Source: an uncultured Verrucomicrobiota bacterium (GTDB lineage: Bacteria; Verrucomicrobiota; Verrucomicrobiia; Limisphaerales; UBA1412). From it: a stretch of 64,000 nt of DNA. This document shows positions 54,422 through 63,720 of this stretch, piece after piece (the stretch's first letter is position 1; each line of letters opens with the position of its first letter). Location of the stretch: contig CALXMK010000009.1 of the NCBI GenBank assembly GCA_944389455.1, positions 48,981 through 112,980 of the forward strand, given 5' to 3'. A program made the translations under genes and the position numbers. The notes below the pieces were generated by a model. It searched no databases and had not been told where the DNA came from. It worked only from the letters and a program-made list of their open reading frames with translations.

Positions 54422-55172
54422 GAACGGAGGAAAAATGATGAATACCAAAGGGCTTTGGATGGTGGTAGTATTGTTTTTACTTTTGAGTGTCACAGGAGTG
54501 CTTTGTTGGGATTTTAAAACGAATCAGCATCTGGGAACCCCCGGAGTTCGAATTGTTGCCGGCAATCTCTATAATGAGAAATCGGAATTGGTCCGAACGA
54601 ATATCGTGGAGCTGCCTCTGGTGGTGCCAGGATTCAGAAGCGAGCCTTTGCCTTTGAATACTCGTGAACAGGAGTGGCTTCCGGATGATACTTTGTATGG
54701 AAGAAGACGTTATTTTTCATTGACGGATTCCTTTTTTGGGGATTTGAATGTGGTGGTCATGGAGCGGGATCGAACCAGTATTCATAAGCCGCAGTATTGT
54801 TTGCCGGCAGGAGGATTTCATATTACAAGTGAGGAGACGATAGAGCTGCCGGTTACATTGGAGGATGGAACTCAGCTTCAAGCGCAGCTGATCAGAGCTT
54901 CTCGGGAGATGGAAATAAAGCCTGGGGAGAAGAGAGTAGTCAATGCGATGTTTATCTATTATTTTGTAGCAGATGGGCAAACAACCCCAAATCATTTAGA
55001 TATGATGTGGCGGATGGGGACGGATTTGCTGCTGCATGGAGTAACGGAGCGCTGGGGATATGTCTCCTTTCTGGCTTGGCATTATCCAGGACAGGAAAAA
55101 CAGACGCTGGAGCGGTGCAAAGAATTTTTAAAAGTAGCTGTTCCAGAATTTCAACTGCCGGTACGTTCTTGA
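54414..55172 (+). CDS. EpsI-like exosortase-associated protein
   Basis: 252 residues with one N-terminal membrane helix (LWMVVVLFLLLSVTGVLCW) and a periplasmic domain. The domain carries the EpsI family (DUF3485) signature HKPQYCLPAGGF near residue 124 and AMFIYYFVADGQTT. EpsI proteins are found with exosortases in exopolysaccharide clusters; their exact action is unknown. It overlaps the exosortase gene by 8 bases. Starts at 54435 or 54438 are also in frame. Confidence 0.87.
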   Translation: MNKNGGKMMNTKGLWMVVVLFLLLSVTGVLCWDFKTNQHLGTPGVRIVAGNLYNEKSELVRTNIVELPLVVPGFRSEPLPLNTREQEWLPDDTLYGRRRYFSLTDSFFGDLNVVVMERDRTSIHKPQYCLPAGGFHITSEETIELPVTLEDGTQLQAQLIRASREMEIKPGEKRVVNAMFIYYFVADGQTTPNHLDMMWRMGTDLLLHGVTERWGYVSFLAWHYPGQEKQTLERCKEFLKVAVPEFQLPVRS

Positions 55173-55291
55173 TAAAAAATGAAAGGAAATTTCTTGATAT
55201 AACCGGATGAAGATGCTATCTCTGAAAGATTAGGGAGAAGGGTGGTAATTTTTCTTCCAGTTTATTAGTGTGAAATGAATTTTTACTAAAA

Positions 55292-56686
55292 ATGCTTCAG
55301 AAAGAGAGGAATACGCTAAGTAAAGTTCAGATGGTGCTGGATGCGCTTCTGAGTATGGCTGGCCTATTAATAGCCCATGCACTGCGTGGACTTATTGATC
55401 TTGATTTTTTGCCGGATCCGGAGCAAATTGAAAGTTTGGAGAGATTTGGCTGGATTCTTATTTTAATACCGTTTTTGACGCCGTTGGTTTTTTATCAACA
55501 GGGATATTATACGAAGGATCGTTATCCTACTACGCGGGCCCGCCGGTATGCATGTTTGGCAAGGGGGTGTTTGATTTTATTTCTGATTATTATTGTGGCG
55601 ATGTTCTTCATGAAGTTCACGCTGGCGCGTTCTGTTCTGGTATTGTTTGTGCCGATTACTTTTGCTTTAGGTGTAATCAAGGATGAACTTCTTAGGTGGT
55701 ATTGTGCAACGTCACAAGGGAAACGGCAGTTTTTGCGAAAAGTGATTATTGCTGCTACGGGGAGTGATGTCAGGAGGATTAAGAAGAAACTCCAGAGTTT
55801 TGCATCTAATGAGTTTGAGGTAGTTGGAATTTACGATCTGGATGCGGCCAGTGAGGATGCTTTGATGAGTATGCTCCATGATCTATCGGCCAATATTGTT
55901 TTAATTGGTTCTAATCGTTCTCAGTTCAGTGCGGTAGAGAAGGTAATTCGCTGTTGTGAGTTGGAGGGAGTTGATGTATGGGTTTTGGCTAATTTTTTCC
56001 GTTCGGAGCTCTGTACTCCATCGATTGATACTTTGGCAGGAACTCCTTTATTGGTGTTTCGGACAGCACCTGAATTTTCTTTGCAGATTTTTGCCAAGCA
56101 GTTGTTTGATTATGCGGTTTCTCTGATTTTGTTGTTATGTCTTCTGCCGGTATTTATATTAATTTCATTAGCGATAAAGATTAGTTCTCCCGGGCCTGTT
56201 TTTTTTACGCAAATGCGTAATGGACTCAATGGACAGCCTTTCCGCATGTATAAGTTCCGTTCGATGATCAATAATGCTGAGATGTGCAAGCATGAGCTAG
56301 AGAGACTTAATGAGATGAGTGGACCGGTTTTTAAGGTAACGAATGATCCCAGAGTAACAAAAATAGGCAGATTCCTGCGCAAAACCAGCTTGGATGAGTT
56401 GCCGCAGCTTTTTAATGTTTTAAAAGGAGAAATGAGTTTGGTAGGACCGAGGCCTCTGCCGATAGAGGAGACAAAACATTTTGACGATATTTCTCATCGG
56501 CGTCGTTTGAGTGTCCGGCCTGGATTGACTTGTTTATGGCAAATCAGCGGACGAAATAATGTGACTGATTTCAAGGAATGGGTGAAGTTGGATTTGGAGT
56601 ATATTGATAATTGGAGCTTCTGGGGGGATATTAAGATTCTTTTTAAGACAATCCCTGTAGTTTTCAGGGGAGATGGTGCTAAATGA
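55292..56686 (+). CDS. Polyprenyl glycosylphosphotransferase (exopolysaccharide initiating sugar transferase)
   Basis: Loads the first sugar phosphate onto undecaprenyl phosphate for exopolysaccharide synthesis. The N-terminal part has four or five helices and a CoA-binding-like Rossmann section (near 140-245). The C-terminal catalytic domain shows SPGPVFFTQMRNGLNGQPFRMYKFRSM, TKIGRFLRKTSLDELPQLFNV, GEMSLVGPRPLP and RLSVRPGLTCLWQISGRN. 464 residues is normal. It lies in the exosortase block and is followed within 21 bases by an epimerase. Confidence 0.94.
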   Translation: MLQKERNTLSKVQMVLDALLSMAGLLIAHALRGLIDLDFLPDPEQIESLERFGWILILIPFLTPLVFYQQGYYTKDRYPTTRARRYACLARGCLILFLIIIVAMFFMKFTLARSVLVLFVPITFALGVIKDELLRWYCATSQGKRQFLRKVIIAATGSDVRRIKKKLQSFASNEFEVVGIYDLDAASEDALMSMLHDLSANIVLIGSNRSQFSAVEKVIRCCELEGVDVWVLANFFRSELCTPSIDTLAGTPLLVFRTAPEFSLQIFAKQLFDYAVSLILLLCLLPVFILISLAIKISSPGPVFFTQMRNGLNGQPFRMYKFRSMINNAEMCKHELERLNEMSGPVFKVTNDPRVTKIGRFLRKTSLDELPQLFNVLKGEMSLVGPRPLPIEETKHFDDISHRRRLSVRPGLTCLWQISGRNNVTDFKEWVKLDLEYIDNWSFWGDIKILFKTIPVVFRGDGAK

Positions 56687-56706
56687 TTTGAATAGGCGGT
56701 GTAAGA

Positions 56707-57741
56707 ATGAAGTGTTTTGTTACTGGAGGATCAGGATTTATTGGGGGACATTTAATCCGTGAATTAATCAACCAAGGCCATAGAGTGAGGGCTCTTTTGC
56801 GCGGCGGGAGTGACCTCCGGGGGCTTCATGGGCTGGACAGCCAGCATTATGAAACGGTGCGTGGAGATCTCTTGGATAAAGAGTCTCTTCGTTCCGGAAT
56901 GGCAGGATGTGATTGGTGTTTTCATGTAGCGGCGAGTTATCATCTTTGGCTGCCAGATTATCATCCCATGTTTGAAACTAATGTGGATGGAACGCAGAAT
57001 GTAATGGATGCTGCGATAGCGGCTGGATGCAGCCGAATTGTTTATACCAGTACGGTCGGTTGTATTGGGATTACACATCAGACAGGTGTTACGGAGCCTC
57101 CGGCAGATGAAAGTCGTGATCCATATCCTGAAAATTTGAGTAATCCTTACAAAAGTTCTAAATGGCTGGCAGAACTGAAAGTGCGCGATGCGATTCAAGC
57201 AGGTGCGCCAATAGTAATTGTTTGTCCTACAGCGCCTGTAGGGCCAGCAGATGTCAAGCCTACTCCGACTGGAAAGGTAATTGTAGATTTTCTTAATGGA
57301 AAGATGCCGGCATATCTGGAAACAGGACTTAATTGGGTACATGTTTGCGATGTGGCCAAAGGACATATCTTGGCGGCGGAAAAAGGCAGACTAGGGGAAC
57401 GCTATATTTTGGGAAATAAGGAGGGGAATTGGATGATGAAGGATACGTTCACAGTCCTTTCGGATATTTGTGGGTTGAGAGCTCCCCGTTTTAAAATTCC
57501 ATATAAGGTAGCGTTGGCTGCTGCACACATTGATGAGTTGATTTCTTGTTTTACCCGTAAAGAGCCCAAGGCTCCGTTAGCCGGAGTAAGAATGGCTGCA
57601 TACCGTATGTTTTTTGATCCTTCTAAAGCTATTCAGGAGCTGGGCTTGCCGCAAACTTCTCCGCGGGAGGCGTTAGAGGATGCTGTTCGGTGGTTCTGTG
57701 AAAACGGTTATGTTTCCGATAGAGACAAAATAAATATTTAG
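56707..57741 (+). CDS. NAD-dependent epimerase/dehydratase, HpnA-like
   Basis: Extended short-chain dehydrogenase of 344 residues. The NAD motif is VTGGSGFIGGHL at the N-terminus. The catalytic Y-x3-K is YKSSK near residue 149 with the Ser/Thr in YTSTVG. The segments VAASYHLWLPD and TNVDGTQNVMDAA match the hopanoid-associated sugar epimerase HpnA best. No hopanoid gene is near, so it may instead make a nucleotide sugar for the polymer built by the preceding transferase. Confidence 0.88.
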   Translation: MKCFVTGGSGFIGGHLIRELINQGHRVRALLRGGSDLRGLHGLDSQHYETVRGDLLDKESLRSGMAGCDWCFHVAASYHLWLPDYHPMFETNVDGTQNVMDAAIAAGCSRIVYTSTVGCIGITHQTGVTEPPADESRDPYPENLSNPYKSSKWLAELKVRDAIQAGAPIVIVCPTAPVGPADVKPTPTGKVIVDFLNGKMPAYLETGLNWVHVCDVAKGHILAAEKGRLGERYILGNKEGNWMMKDTFTVLSDICGLRAPRFKIPYKVALAAAHIDELISCFTRKEPKAPLAGVRMAAYRMFFDPSKAIQELGLPQTSPREALEDAVRWFCENGYVSDRDKINI

Positions 57742-57800
57742 TCACTTTTGTGGGTTGATTTTTCTAAAAAATAAGCTATCTTAACTCGGGGAGAAATATA

Positions 57801-58388
57801 ATGATGGAAAATGTTTTATTTGGTTTAATTATGGGAATAGGCTTGAGCGCAGCCTGTGGGATCAAAGTTTTTATTCCAATGCTGATTCTCTGTTTGGGAG
57901 CTCGGACAGAGTATCTTACTCTAGGAGAAAATTGGGGATGGTTAGCGTCAGACGGAGCCTTGGCAATTTTTCTGACGGCCATGATTATTGAGATTTGTGC
58001 GTATTATATTCCGGCCCTAGATCATTTAATGGATTTGATAGAGGCTCCTGCTGCAGCGATTGCTGGTACGGTAGCCGCATCGGCAATGTTTGTGGATATG
58101 TCACCTTTAATGGATTGGACATTGGCAATCATAGCTGGAGGGGGAGCTTCAACAGCGGTTCATGTTGGTAAATCCGTTTTGAGAGGAGTGGTTTCTGTTC
58201 CGACTTTAGGAACCGGAAACTGGGCTTTTACAACCGGTGAGGTTATACTTTCTGCTGGGATGGGAATTGTGAGCGTTGTTTTGCCGATCGTAGGCCTTTG
58301 TCTAATTTGTGGCATTATTGGTGGAGTGGTTTATTTCAAGCATCTTCGCAGCCGCAGAGAAAATCGAGTTGAGGTAATTCCTGCTTAA
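57801..58388 (+). CDS. DUF4126 membrane protein
   Basis: A 195-residue protein with about five helices and the DUF4126 features: GIGLSAACGIKVFIPML at the start, YYIPALDHLMDLIEAPAAAIAGT in the middle, and GGGASTAVHVGKSVLRG. Function unknown for the family. It starts at tandem ATGs preceded by GGGGAG. No signs of link to the neighbours beyond shared strand. Confidence 0.85.
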   Translation: MMENVLFGLIMGIGLSAACGIKVFIPMLILCLGARTEYLTLGENWGWLASDGALAIFLTAMIIEICAYYIPALDHLMDLIEAPAAAIAGTVAASAMFVDMSPLMDWTLAIIAGGGASTAVHVGKSVLRGVVSVPTLGTGNWAFTTGEVILSAGMGIVSVVLPIVGLCLICGIIGGVVYFKHLRSRRENRVEVIPA

Positions 58389-58494
58389 TCGCGGAAGCGA
58401 GTTTTGTTTTGGAAGAGAAATATCCCTCTGAAGAAGGGGGGATTGTTGGATTATTGTTTTTTAGTTAAGAGGGAAAAAAGAAACTTACTTTTTT

Positions 58495-58911
58495 ATGCCG
58501 AGAGTATTAGGTGTTGATCATGGAACCAAGAGAATAGGAATTGCGGTCAGTGATGAATTGAAGATGATTGCTCAGCCTTTGGAATATATTCCTGCCGAGC
58601 CGCAGGAGTCTTTTTGGGAATCGTTTTCAAAAATTATTCGAGAAAAGAGTGTTGATCAAATTATTGTAGGAATGCCCCGGAATATGAATGGGACTTATGG
58701 TCCTGCGGCGGAAAAGGTTAAAGTTTTTGTAGAGGAAATCAAGCAGCGCTATCCGGAAATAAAGGTTCGTACCTGGGATGAGCGTTTGACTTCCTCTCAG
58801 GCGAATCGGCTTTTGATTGAGGCAGATGTGCGGCGTGGAAAGCGCAAGGAGAAGGTAGATAAAATGGCGGCGGCCATTATTCTTCAATCTTATTTGGATG
58901 CGGTTGGATAA
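58495..58911 (+). CDS. ruvX: Putative pre-16S rRNA nuclease / Holliday junction resolvase YqgF
   Basis: RNase H-like nuclease of 138 residues that trims the 5' end of 16S rRNA in E. coli. The family start is PRVLGVDHGTKRIGIAVSD with the first aspartate. Then come VGMPRNMNGTYGPAAEKV, the Glu-bearing TWDERLTSSQANRLL and the final KVDKMAAAIILQSYLD with its aspartate. Ends at a terminator shared with the convergent rhamnosidase gene. Confidence 0.94.
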   Translation: MPRVLGVDHGTKRIGIAVSDELKMIAQPLEYIPAEPQESFWESFSKIIREKSVDQIIVGMPRNMNGTYGPAAEKVKVFVEEIKQRYPEIKVRTWDERLTSSQANRLLIEADVRRGKRKEKVDKMAAAIILQSYLDAVG

Positions 58912-58953
58912 ATGTAGGAAAAGAGAAGAGCGGAATAGGAAAAGAATTGTCGT

Positions 58954-58985
58954 AAAAAAAGACTCGTCCTTGGACGAGTCTTTTT
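58954..58985. terminator. Bidirectional terminator between ruvX and the rhamnosidase gene
   Basis: A perfect 14-bp stem, AAAAAGACTCGTCC with its complement, has a TT loop. It has A and T runs on its sides, so it can act on both strands. Confidence 0.9.
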
Positions 58986-59013
58986 CGTTTAACAATCTAG
59001 TGTTTTGATGAAA

Positions 59014-61905
59014 TTATTTTTCCAGTTTGATTTTGAATTTATAGCTTCCGGATTGAAGATAGACTTCATTCGGATTCATTCCCGGGAAGGATATCCCTTT
59101 AGCGCGGCTTAGAGTTTTGCCGCTTTCGGTTACTTTATCCAGAGCGACTGGGAAGCGCATCAACGCGCGGCAGTTAGGAGGAATCGTTACCTCACTGGTC
59201 ATGGTTTTGCCGTCTTTATCAATTTCCCAATTGCTGATGACTTTACCTCGAAGCGAGTCGTAGGAACTTTTGACTTCCGAGAGTCTAAGTTCCGGCAGGT
59301 AAGGTGGAGCAATCAGAAAATCGGCAGTATGAATCGGAGTATCAAAGGATGAGATTCCACCGAGTCCTTCAATAAACCAGTTGCCTACATAGAGATAAGA
59401 GCTGTGGAGATGAGAGTGTCCGGGAGAGTCATCCCAGTTTTCATAGAAGGTAGTTGCTCCGCGGTTGTAGATCATATCTCCCCAGCTGGGGTAAGCCTTT
59501 CTGTCCACCATGGGATAGATCAAGTCTTGGCGTCCGGCGTTCATGAGAACACGGAAGAGGAAAGCACCCCCGGTAATACCGGCATCGATATGTTTGCGGG
59601 TTTTGAGATCGTTTTCCAGATGTGCCCAGGTAGCTTTGAGAGCTTTTTCATCCGCAGGAACATTGGCTAAAATGGCCATGGCCTGATAGGCTTGACGGCC
59701 GCTTCCATAGGTTCCTTTTTCGGGATTATACCACTTGGCATTGACGGCGTTGCGAACTTCTTGTGAACGTTGACGGTATTTCTGAGCGTCTTCTTCAAAG
59801 CCTAAAATAGAAGCGATGTCGGCCGCAAGGTTCAGGTTATAGACCCAGTAGCAGTCGTTCATACACATGTTTTCTTCTGGAGTACCTCCGCCGGTGGTTC
59901 CGGGAGGCAGCCAGTCACCCAATTTATCCCAGAATTCACCCCAGGGGACAATGAGATTATCTTTGGAGTTGGCTTCGAGGAATTCGAGCCATTTTTTCAT
60001 ATTAGGATAGGTCTGACTAAGGATGCGTTTATCCCCATATTGAAGATATACTTCCCATGGAAGACAAATGATGAAACCACTCCAGCTGGGGCCGCCGCCG
60101 CCGATATAGGTCGGAGCGGTATGGAGGAGCCGTCCATCGGGGGTTTGAATACTGCGCCAGTCTTCGGCCCATTTGGTGTAGAAAGCCGCAGAGTCGTAGT
60201 TGCCCATGGTGAAGTTAATGGTCGCATTGCCGTCACCGCCATAGCCCAGGCGTTCGCGCTGCGGACAATCGACGGTGTATCCTCCCAAAGTAAGGCTTTC
60301 CAATGTGCGGCAAGCCATTTCATAAATATCAGATAAAACGGGATTATCACATGAGAAAGAGCCAATTTTAGGGAGATCATTCATGACGACATGCCCGGTG
60401 ATATCCTCCGGCATAGGAGTGTAATCCAATCCGGTGATATAGATCCAGCGGCCGGAACCGTAGTTGAAGTGGTGACGGAAGGTTCCTTTGCCTTCAGGGC
60501 CCATAATATAGGCGGAGCAGAGTCCGAAGCTTTGGCGGGCTTCTTCGCGTTCAGACCAGGTCATATTGATTTTGGTGCCGGGTTTAGCGCGAAGTTTGAT
60601 TTCCGTCCAGCCGGCGAAATTTTGGCCCATATCGACTTTGACTACTCCGTCGGATAGAGTTTCGACCCGGACGGGAGTGATGGCCGGCTCCAGAAGGACG
60701 CTGCCGGCGAGCTTTTCAGCTGTCACCTTCATTTTAGGTTCATAGATGGTGACTTTTTCCCAATTGCTGTCATCCAATGCGGGGGAGCACCAATCGGGAA
60801 GTTCCTTAGTTGCATCGTAGAGATCACCTCCGAAGCGGTGCCATATCCAGCCACCTAGTGTGTAGTTGGGGCTGGGATGGGTTTTCCAGGTTTCGTCGGT
60901 GACCCACCGCATTTTGTTATAGACTTGTACTGTTCCACCAAAGGTGCCAATGGCCGGTTTGACGGGAACCCGTTCATCCCCAGTGCCGATATAGGTTTCA
61001 TTCATGACAGAACGGCCGTTTTCGTTAATTAGGATAACGGCATTGGTTTTGCAGTTTTTGTCAAAAGTAATATCAGCCTGAGCCATTACCATCGGAGTGC
61101 GAGGCCTCTCAGGAACGTTGAATTCAGGGAAACCAGCCCAACCTATTCCCAGCCAGAAGACGATCGCATTTTTCCCTTTTTTAAGGTAAGGCACAATGTC
61201 GTATGTTTTATAGCGGGTATGGCCTATTTTAAGGTTTGAGACATTGGGAACGAGGACTTCGTCACCGACTTTGACCCCGTTGATATAAACTTCATGATAG
61301 CCGACAGAGGCTACATATAGAAAAGCGCTATCTGGAATTGCTGGAAGTTCGTAAGTATTACGAATCCACGGATTAGCCATGTTGGGTTCAAAGAGATCCT
61401 TTTTGGGTTCAAAGATTTCGCTTGAACCTACCCAAGAAGCGGTCCAATCATCATTATCCATTGGGCCCATGACCCAATTGGCGGGTTGACTCCAATCGCT
61501 CCAGCCGCCGCTCTGATCTGCAATGCGAACTCTCCAGTAACAGCTCATAGGATATTCCAAAGGAGCTCCTTGATACTCAATATGAGTGGTTTCTGAGCTT
61601 TTGACAATACCGGTATCCCAGAGATCAGGATTATCCTCTTTAAGCATTTCGACCTGAGTGGCAACCTGGATTTGGTAGGCTGATTGGGTCAGACCATGTG
61701 CTTTGGAGCGGTCTGTTTGAACTTTCCAATATAGCCTTGGGGTATCCAGATCCATACCCAGGGGATTGGAAAGATATTCACAGCGTAGGTCTGCCGGATA
61801 AATATCCGAGGCGAGAAGAGCAGCTTGAGAATCGGAGCCAGATAGTAAAAATGCCGTTCCGAGTAAAGCTATTCCAGCCTGTTTTTTGAATTGAGCAAAT
61901 TCCAT
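59014..61905 (-). CDS. Secreted alpha-L-rhamnosidase (GH78)
   Basis: Exported enzyme of about 963 residues that removes terminal rhamnose from plant or algal glycans. A signal peptide (AGIALLGTAFLLSGSDSQA) is followed by the N-terminal beta domains (LRCEYLSNPLGMD, YWRVRIADQSGGWSDWS). The alpha/alpha-barrel catalytic domain contains CPQRERLGYGGDGNATINF near residue 548, GDKRILSQTYPNMKKWLEFL, and the later GATTFYENWDDSPGHSHLH with the second acid. The ATG at 61905 is preferred over a TTG at 61911. It has its own transcript. Confidence 0.93.
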   Translation of the reverse strand: MEFAQFKKQAGIALLGTAFLLSGSDSQAALLASDIYPADLRCEYLSNPLGMDLDTPRLYWKVQTDRSKAHGLTQSAYQIQVATQVEMLKEDNPDLWDTGIVKSSETTHIEYQGAPLEYPMSCYWRVRIADQSGGWSDWSQPANWVMGPMDNDDWTASWVGSSEIFEPKKDLFEPNMANPWIRNTYELPAIPDSAFLYVASVGYHEVYINGVKVGDEVLVPNVSNLKIGHTRYKTYDIVPYLKKGKNAIVFWLGIGWAGFPEFNVPERPRTPMVMAQADITFDKNCKTNAVILINENGRSVMNETYIGTGDERVPVKPAIGTFGGTVQVYNKMRWVTDETWKTHPSPNYTLGGWIWHRFGGDLYDATKELPDWCSPALDDSNWEKVTIYEPKMKVTAEKLAGSVLLEPAITPVRVETLSDGVVKVDMGQNFAGWTEIKLRAKPGTKINMTWSEREEARQSFGLCSAYIMGPEGKGTFRHHFNYGSGRWIYITGLDYTPMPEDITGHVVMNDLPKIGSFSCDNPVLSDIYEMACRTLESLTLGGYTVDCPQRERLGYGGDGNATINFTMGNYDSAAFYTKWAEDWRSIQTPDGRLLHTAPTYIGGGGPSWSGFIICLPWEVYLQYGDKRILSQTYPNMKKWLEFLEANSKDNLIVPWGEFWDKLGDWLPPGTTGGGTPEENMCMNDCYWVYNLNLAADIASILGFEEDAQKYRQRSQEVRNAVNAKWYNPEKGTYGSGRQAYQAMAILANVPADEKALKATWAHLENDLKTRKHIDAGITGGAFLFRVLMNAGRQDLIYPMVDRKAYPSWGDMIYNRGATTFYENWDDSPGHSHLHSSYLYVGNWFIEGLGGISSFDTPIHTADFLIAPPYLPELRLSEVKSSYDSLRGKVISNWEIDKDGKTMTSEVTIPPNCRALMRFPVALDKVTESGKTLSRAKGISFPGMNPNEVYLQSGSYKFKIKLEK

Positions 61906-62003
61906 ACTCAAGCACTATAGTCAATTTTTTGCAGTGTTTCAACTTTGTTATAAGAAAAATCGAAGCGGATTTGGAAGAATATGAAAGATAATTAAAAAAG
62001 CAT

Positions 62004-63062
62004 TTATTGGGTTTTTCCATGGGTTAAGCGCAAGAAAAATTGTTCTAGAGAACTTTCTTTTTCGGTTAGACTGTAGAGCTTGGTCCCGTTTTTTACAAGG
62101 CATTCTGCAATGGCAGAGGGATCAGCACCTGCTGTTGAGAGGGTGATTTTTAGAGAGCTAGCGCCGTATTCTTTTTTTAAATCAGGATTGGTATTTTCAG
62201 AATTTAGAGGTTCGGCTTTTAAAAATTGAGGGATTTTCTCCAGAGCTCGTAAGGCGGAGTCGATATCTCCGCCGAGAGTGACTAAAAAATCACGAGTGGA
62301 CTCTTGGGAAAATTTGATGCCATGAGTGGGACCGCAATAGAGCAATTTTCCTTTTTCAATCATTGCCACGCGATTACAGAGAGTTTGGAGCTCACTCAAA
62401 ATGTGTGAGGATATAATGATAGTTTTCCCTTGTTTTTGAAGTTTGAGAAGAATCTGCATCATTTCTACCCGTGCCCGAGGATCGAGTCCGCTGGCAGGTT
62501 CATCCAGTAAAAGCAGTTCCGGATTGTGGATAAGAACTCTCGCTAAACCTAGGCGCTGCTGCATACCTCGGCTGAGTCCGCCGATGAGACTTTCAATTTT
62601 TTCATCCAGTCCAACCAGGTGCAGAGTGTCACGGATGATTTGGTTCCGTTTTTGTGCGGGGATTTGATAACAGGCTCCAAAAAAATCAAGGTATTCATTG
62701 ACGGACATATCTTTGTATACGCCGAAGAAATCTGGCATATAACCGATACGCCGGCGAACCTCTTCTTCTTGTGTGCGGATATCGTAGCCGCAGACTGAAG
62801 CGGTTCCTTGGGTTGGACAGAGAAAAAGGGCGAGAATTTTGAGTGTGGTGGTTTTACCGGCGCCATTGCTGCCGATAAAACCGAAGAGGTCACCCTGATA
62901 GACGGTCATATTCAAATCACTAACGGCTAATAAATGAGCATATTGGTGGGTTAGATGATGAGTTTCAACCGCTTTAATTTGTCCCGAATCAGGAATGCTT
63001 GTTGAGAGGCTTGAGATGGAGGATACAGGGTGGGGATCAGTGGTGGAAGACAATGGATTCAT
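62004..63062 (-). CDS. ABC transporter ATP-binding protein (ABC-2 / NatA-like)
   Basis: A 352-residue ATPase subunit. Walker A is GSNGAGKTTTLKIL near residue 66, the signature is LSRGMQQRLGLARVL, Walker B is LLLLDEPASGLDPRARVEM, and the switch is ISSHILSEL. A variable C-terminal domain of about 100 residues follows. An unusual Ser/Thr/Pro-rich N-terminal extension of about 30 residues precedes the domain. The start overlaps the stop of the small membrane protein gene by 4 bases. No ABC-2 permease is visible; it may lie elsewhere. Confidence 0.9.
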   Translation of the reverse strand: MNPLSSTTDPHPVSSISSLSTSIPDSGQIKAVETHHLTHQYAHLLAVSDLNMTVYQGDLFGFIGSNGAGKTTTLKILALFLCPTQGTASVCGYDIRTQEEEVRRRIGYMPDFFGVYKDMSVNEYLDFFGACYQIPAQKRNQIIRDTLHLVGLDEKIESLIGGLSRGMQQRLGLARVLIHNPELLLLDEPASGLDPRARVEMMQILLKLQKQGKTIIISSHILSELQTLCNRVAMIEKGKLLYCGPTHGIKFSQESTRDFLVTLGGDIDSALRALEKIPQFLKAEPLNSENTNPDLKKEYGASSLKITLSTAGADPSAIAECLVKNGTKLYSLTEKESSLEQFFLRLTHGKTQ

Positions 63063-63472
63063 AAATCAATCAAGTTTTTCAGTGAGGGGAAGAGCTCTTC
63101 TGCATTGAGCCATGTTCCCAGAAAATAGAACAGCAGTGTAAAGAGAATAATCCAGCAAGGAAATGTAATCCAGGTAAGCCAAGGACGATGAAATTTATAG
63201 GCAATATACCAATCCAGCAATGAAATAGTCAGGAGATAACAAATAGTCAAGCTAATAAAGAGAAGAGCTGGAAAAGGGTCTGATTCAATTATTTCCTGAT
63301 TTGGCTGTGTCAATTCTTTTTGAAGAATGAGAGACTGTTCTTGAATATATTGAAGTTGTTCTGGAGAAATCAGATTTCGATTGGTTAGGGATGAACTGAA
63401 CGAGAAAGTATTAGTCCCATTTCTTTCTGGAAGACGGAGAATATAACCTAGCTGTGGAGTCCAGTTTACCAT
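63059..63472 (-). CDS. Small membrane protein, possibly truncated
   Basis: 137 residues with two hydrophobic helices near the end (FPALLFISLTICYLLTISLL and WLTWITFPCWIILFTLLFYF). The segment DWYIAYKFHRPWLTWITFP resembles the membrane region of much larger PVC-group proteins, in which a long soluble part normally follows. Here the frame ends soon after, overlapping the ABC ATPase start. The open frame also runs upstream of the ATG without another start. A truncated gene is possible, but the 4-base coupling to the ATPase suggests it is still translated. Confidence 0.55.
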   Translation of the reverse strand: MVNWTPQLGYILRLPERNGTNTFSFSSSLTNRNLISPEQLQYIQEQSLILQKELTQPNQEIIESDPFPALLFISLTICYLLTISLLDWYIAYKFHRPWLTWITFPCWIILFTLLFYFLGTWLNAEELFPSLKNLIDL

Positions 63473-63720
63473 TGCCTGCGGATTGTAGGAGCAATTATTT
63501 GCTCTTTTATGTAAATTATAGTTATTGTAATGAAAAAGTTAAGGGTAAATCGTTTTTTTTTCATGTGAATGAAAAAAGAGAGAAAAAGCTTGCAATTGTT
63601 TTTTATGGAGAGTACTATCACCTCCGTAATTTTATGAATCTATAGCTTAAGAGTTTTTTTGAAAAATCAGCTTTTAAATCGTAGGTTCGTGAATGACAAT
63701 GTTGATATAACTAGCAGCTT

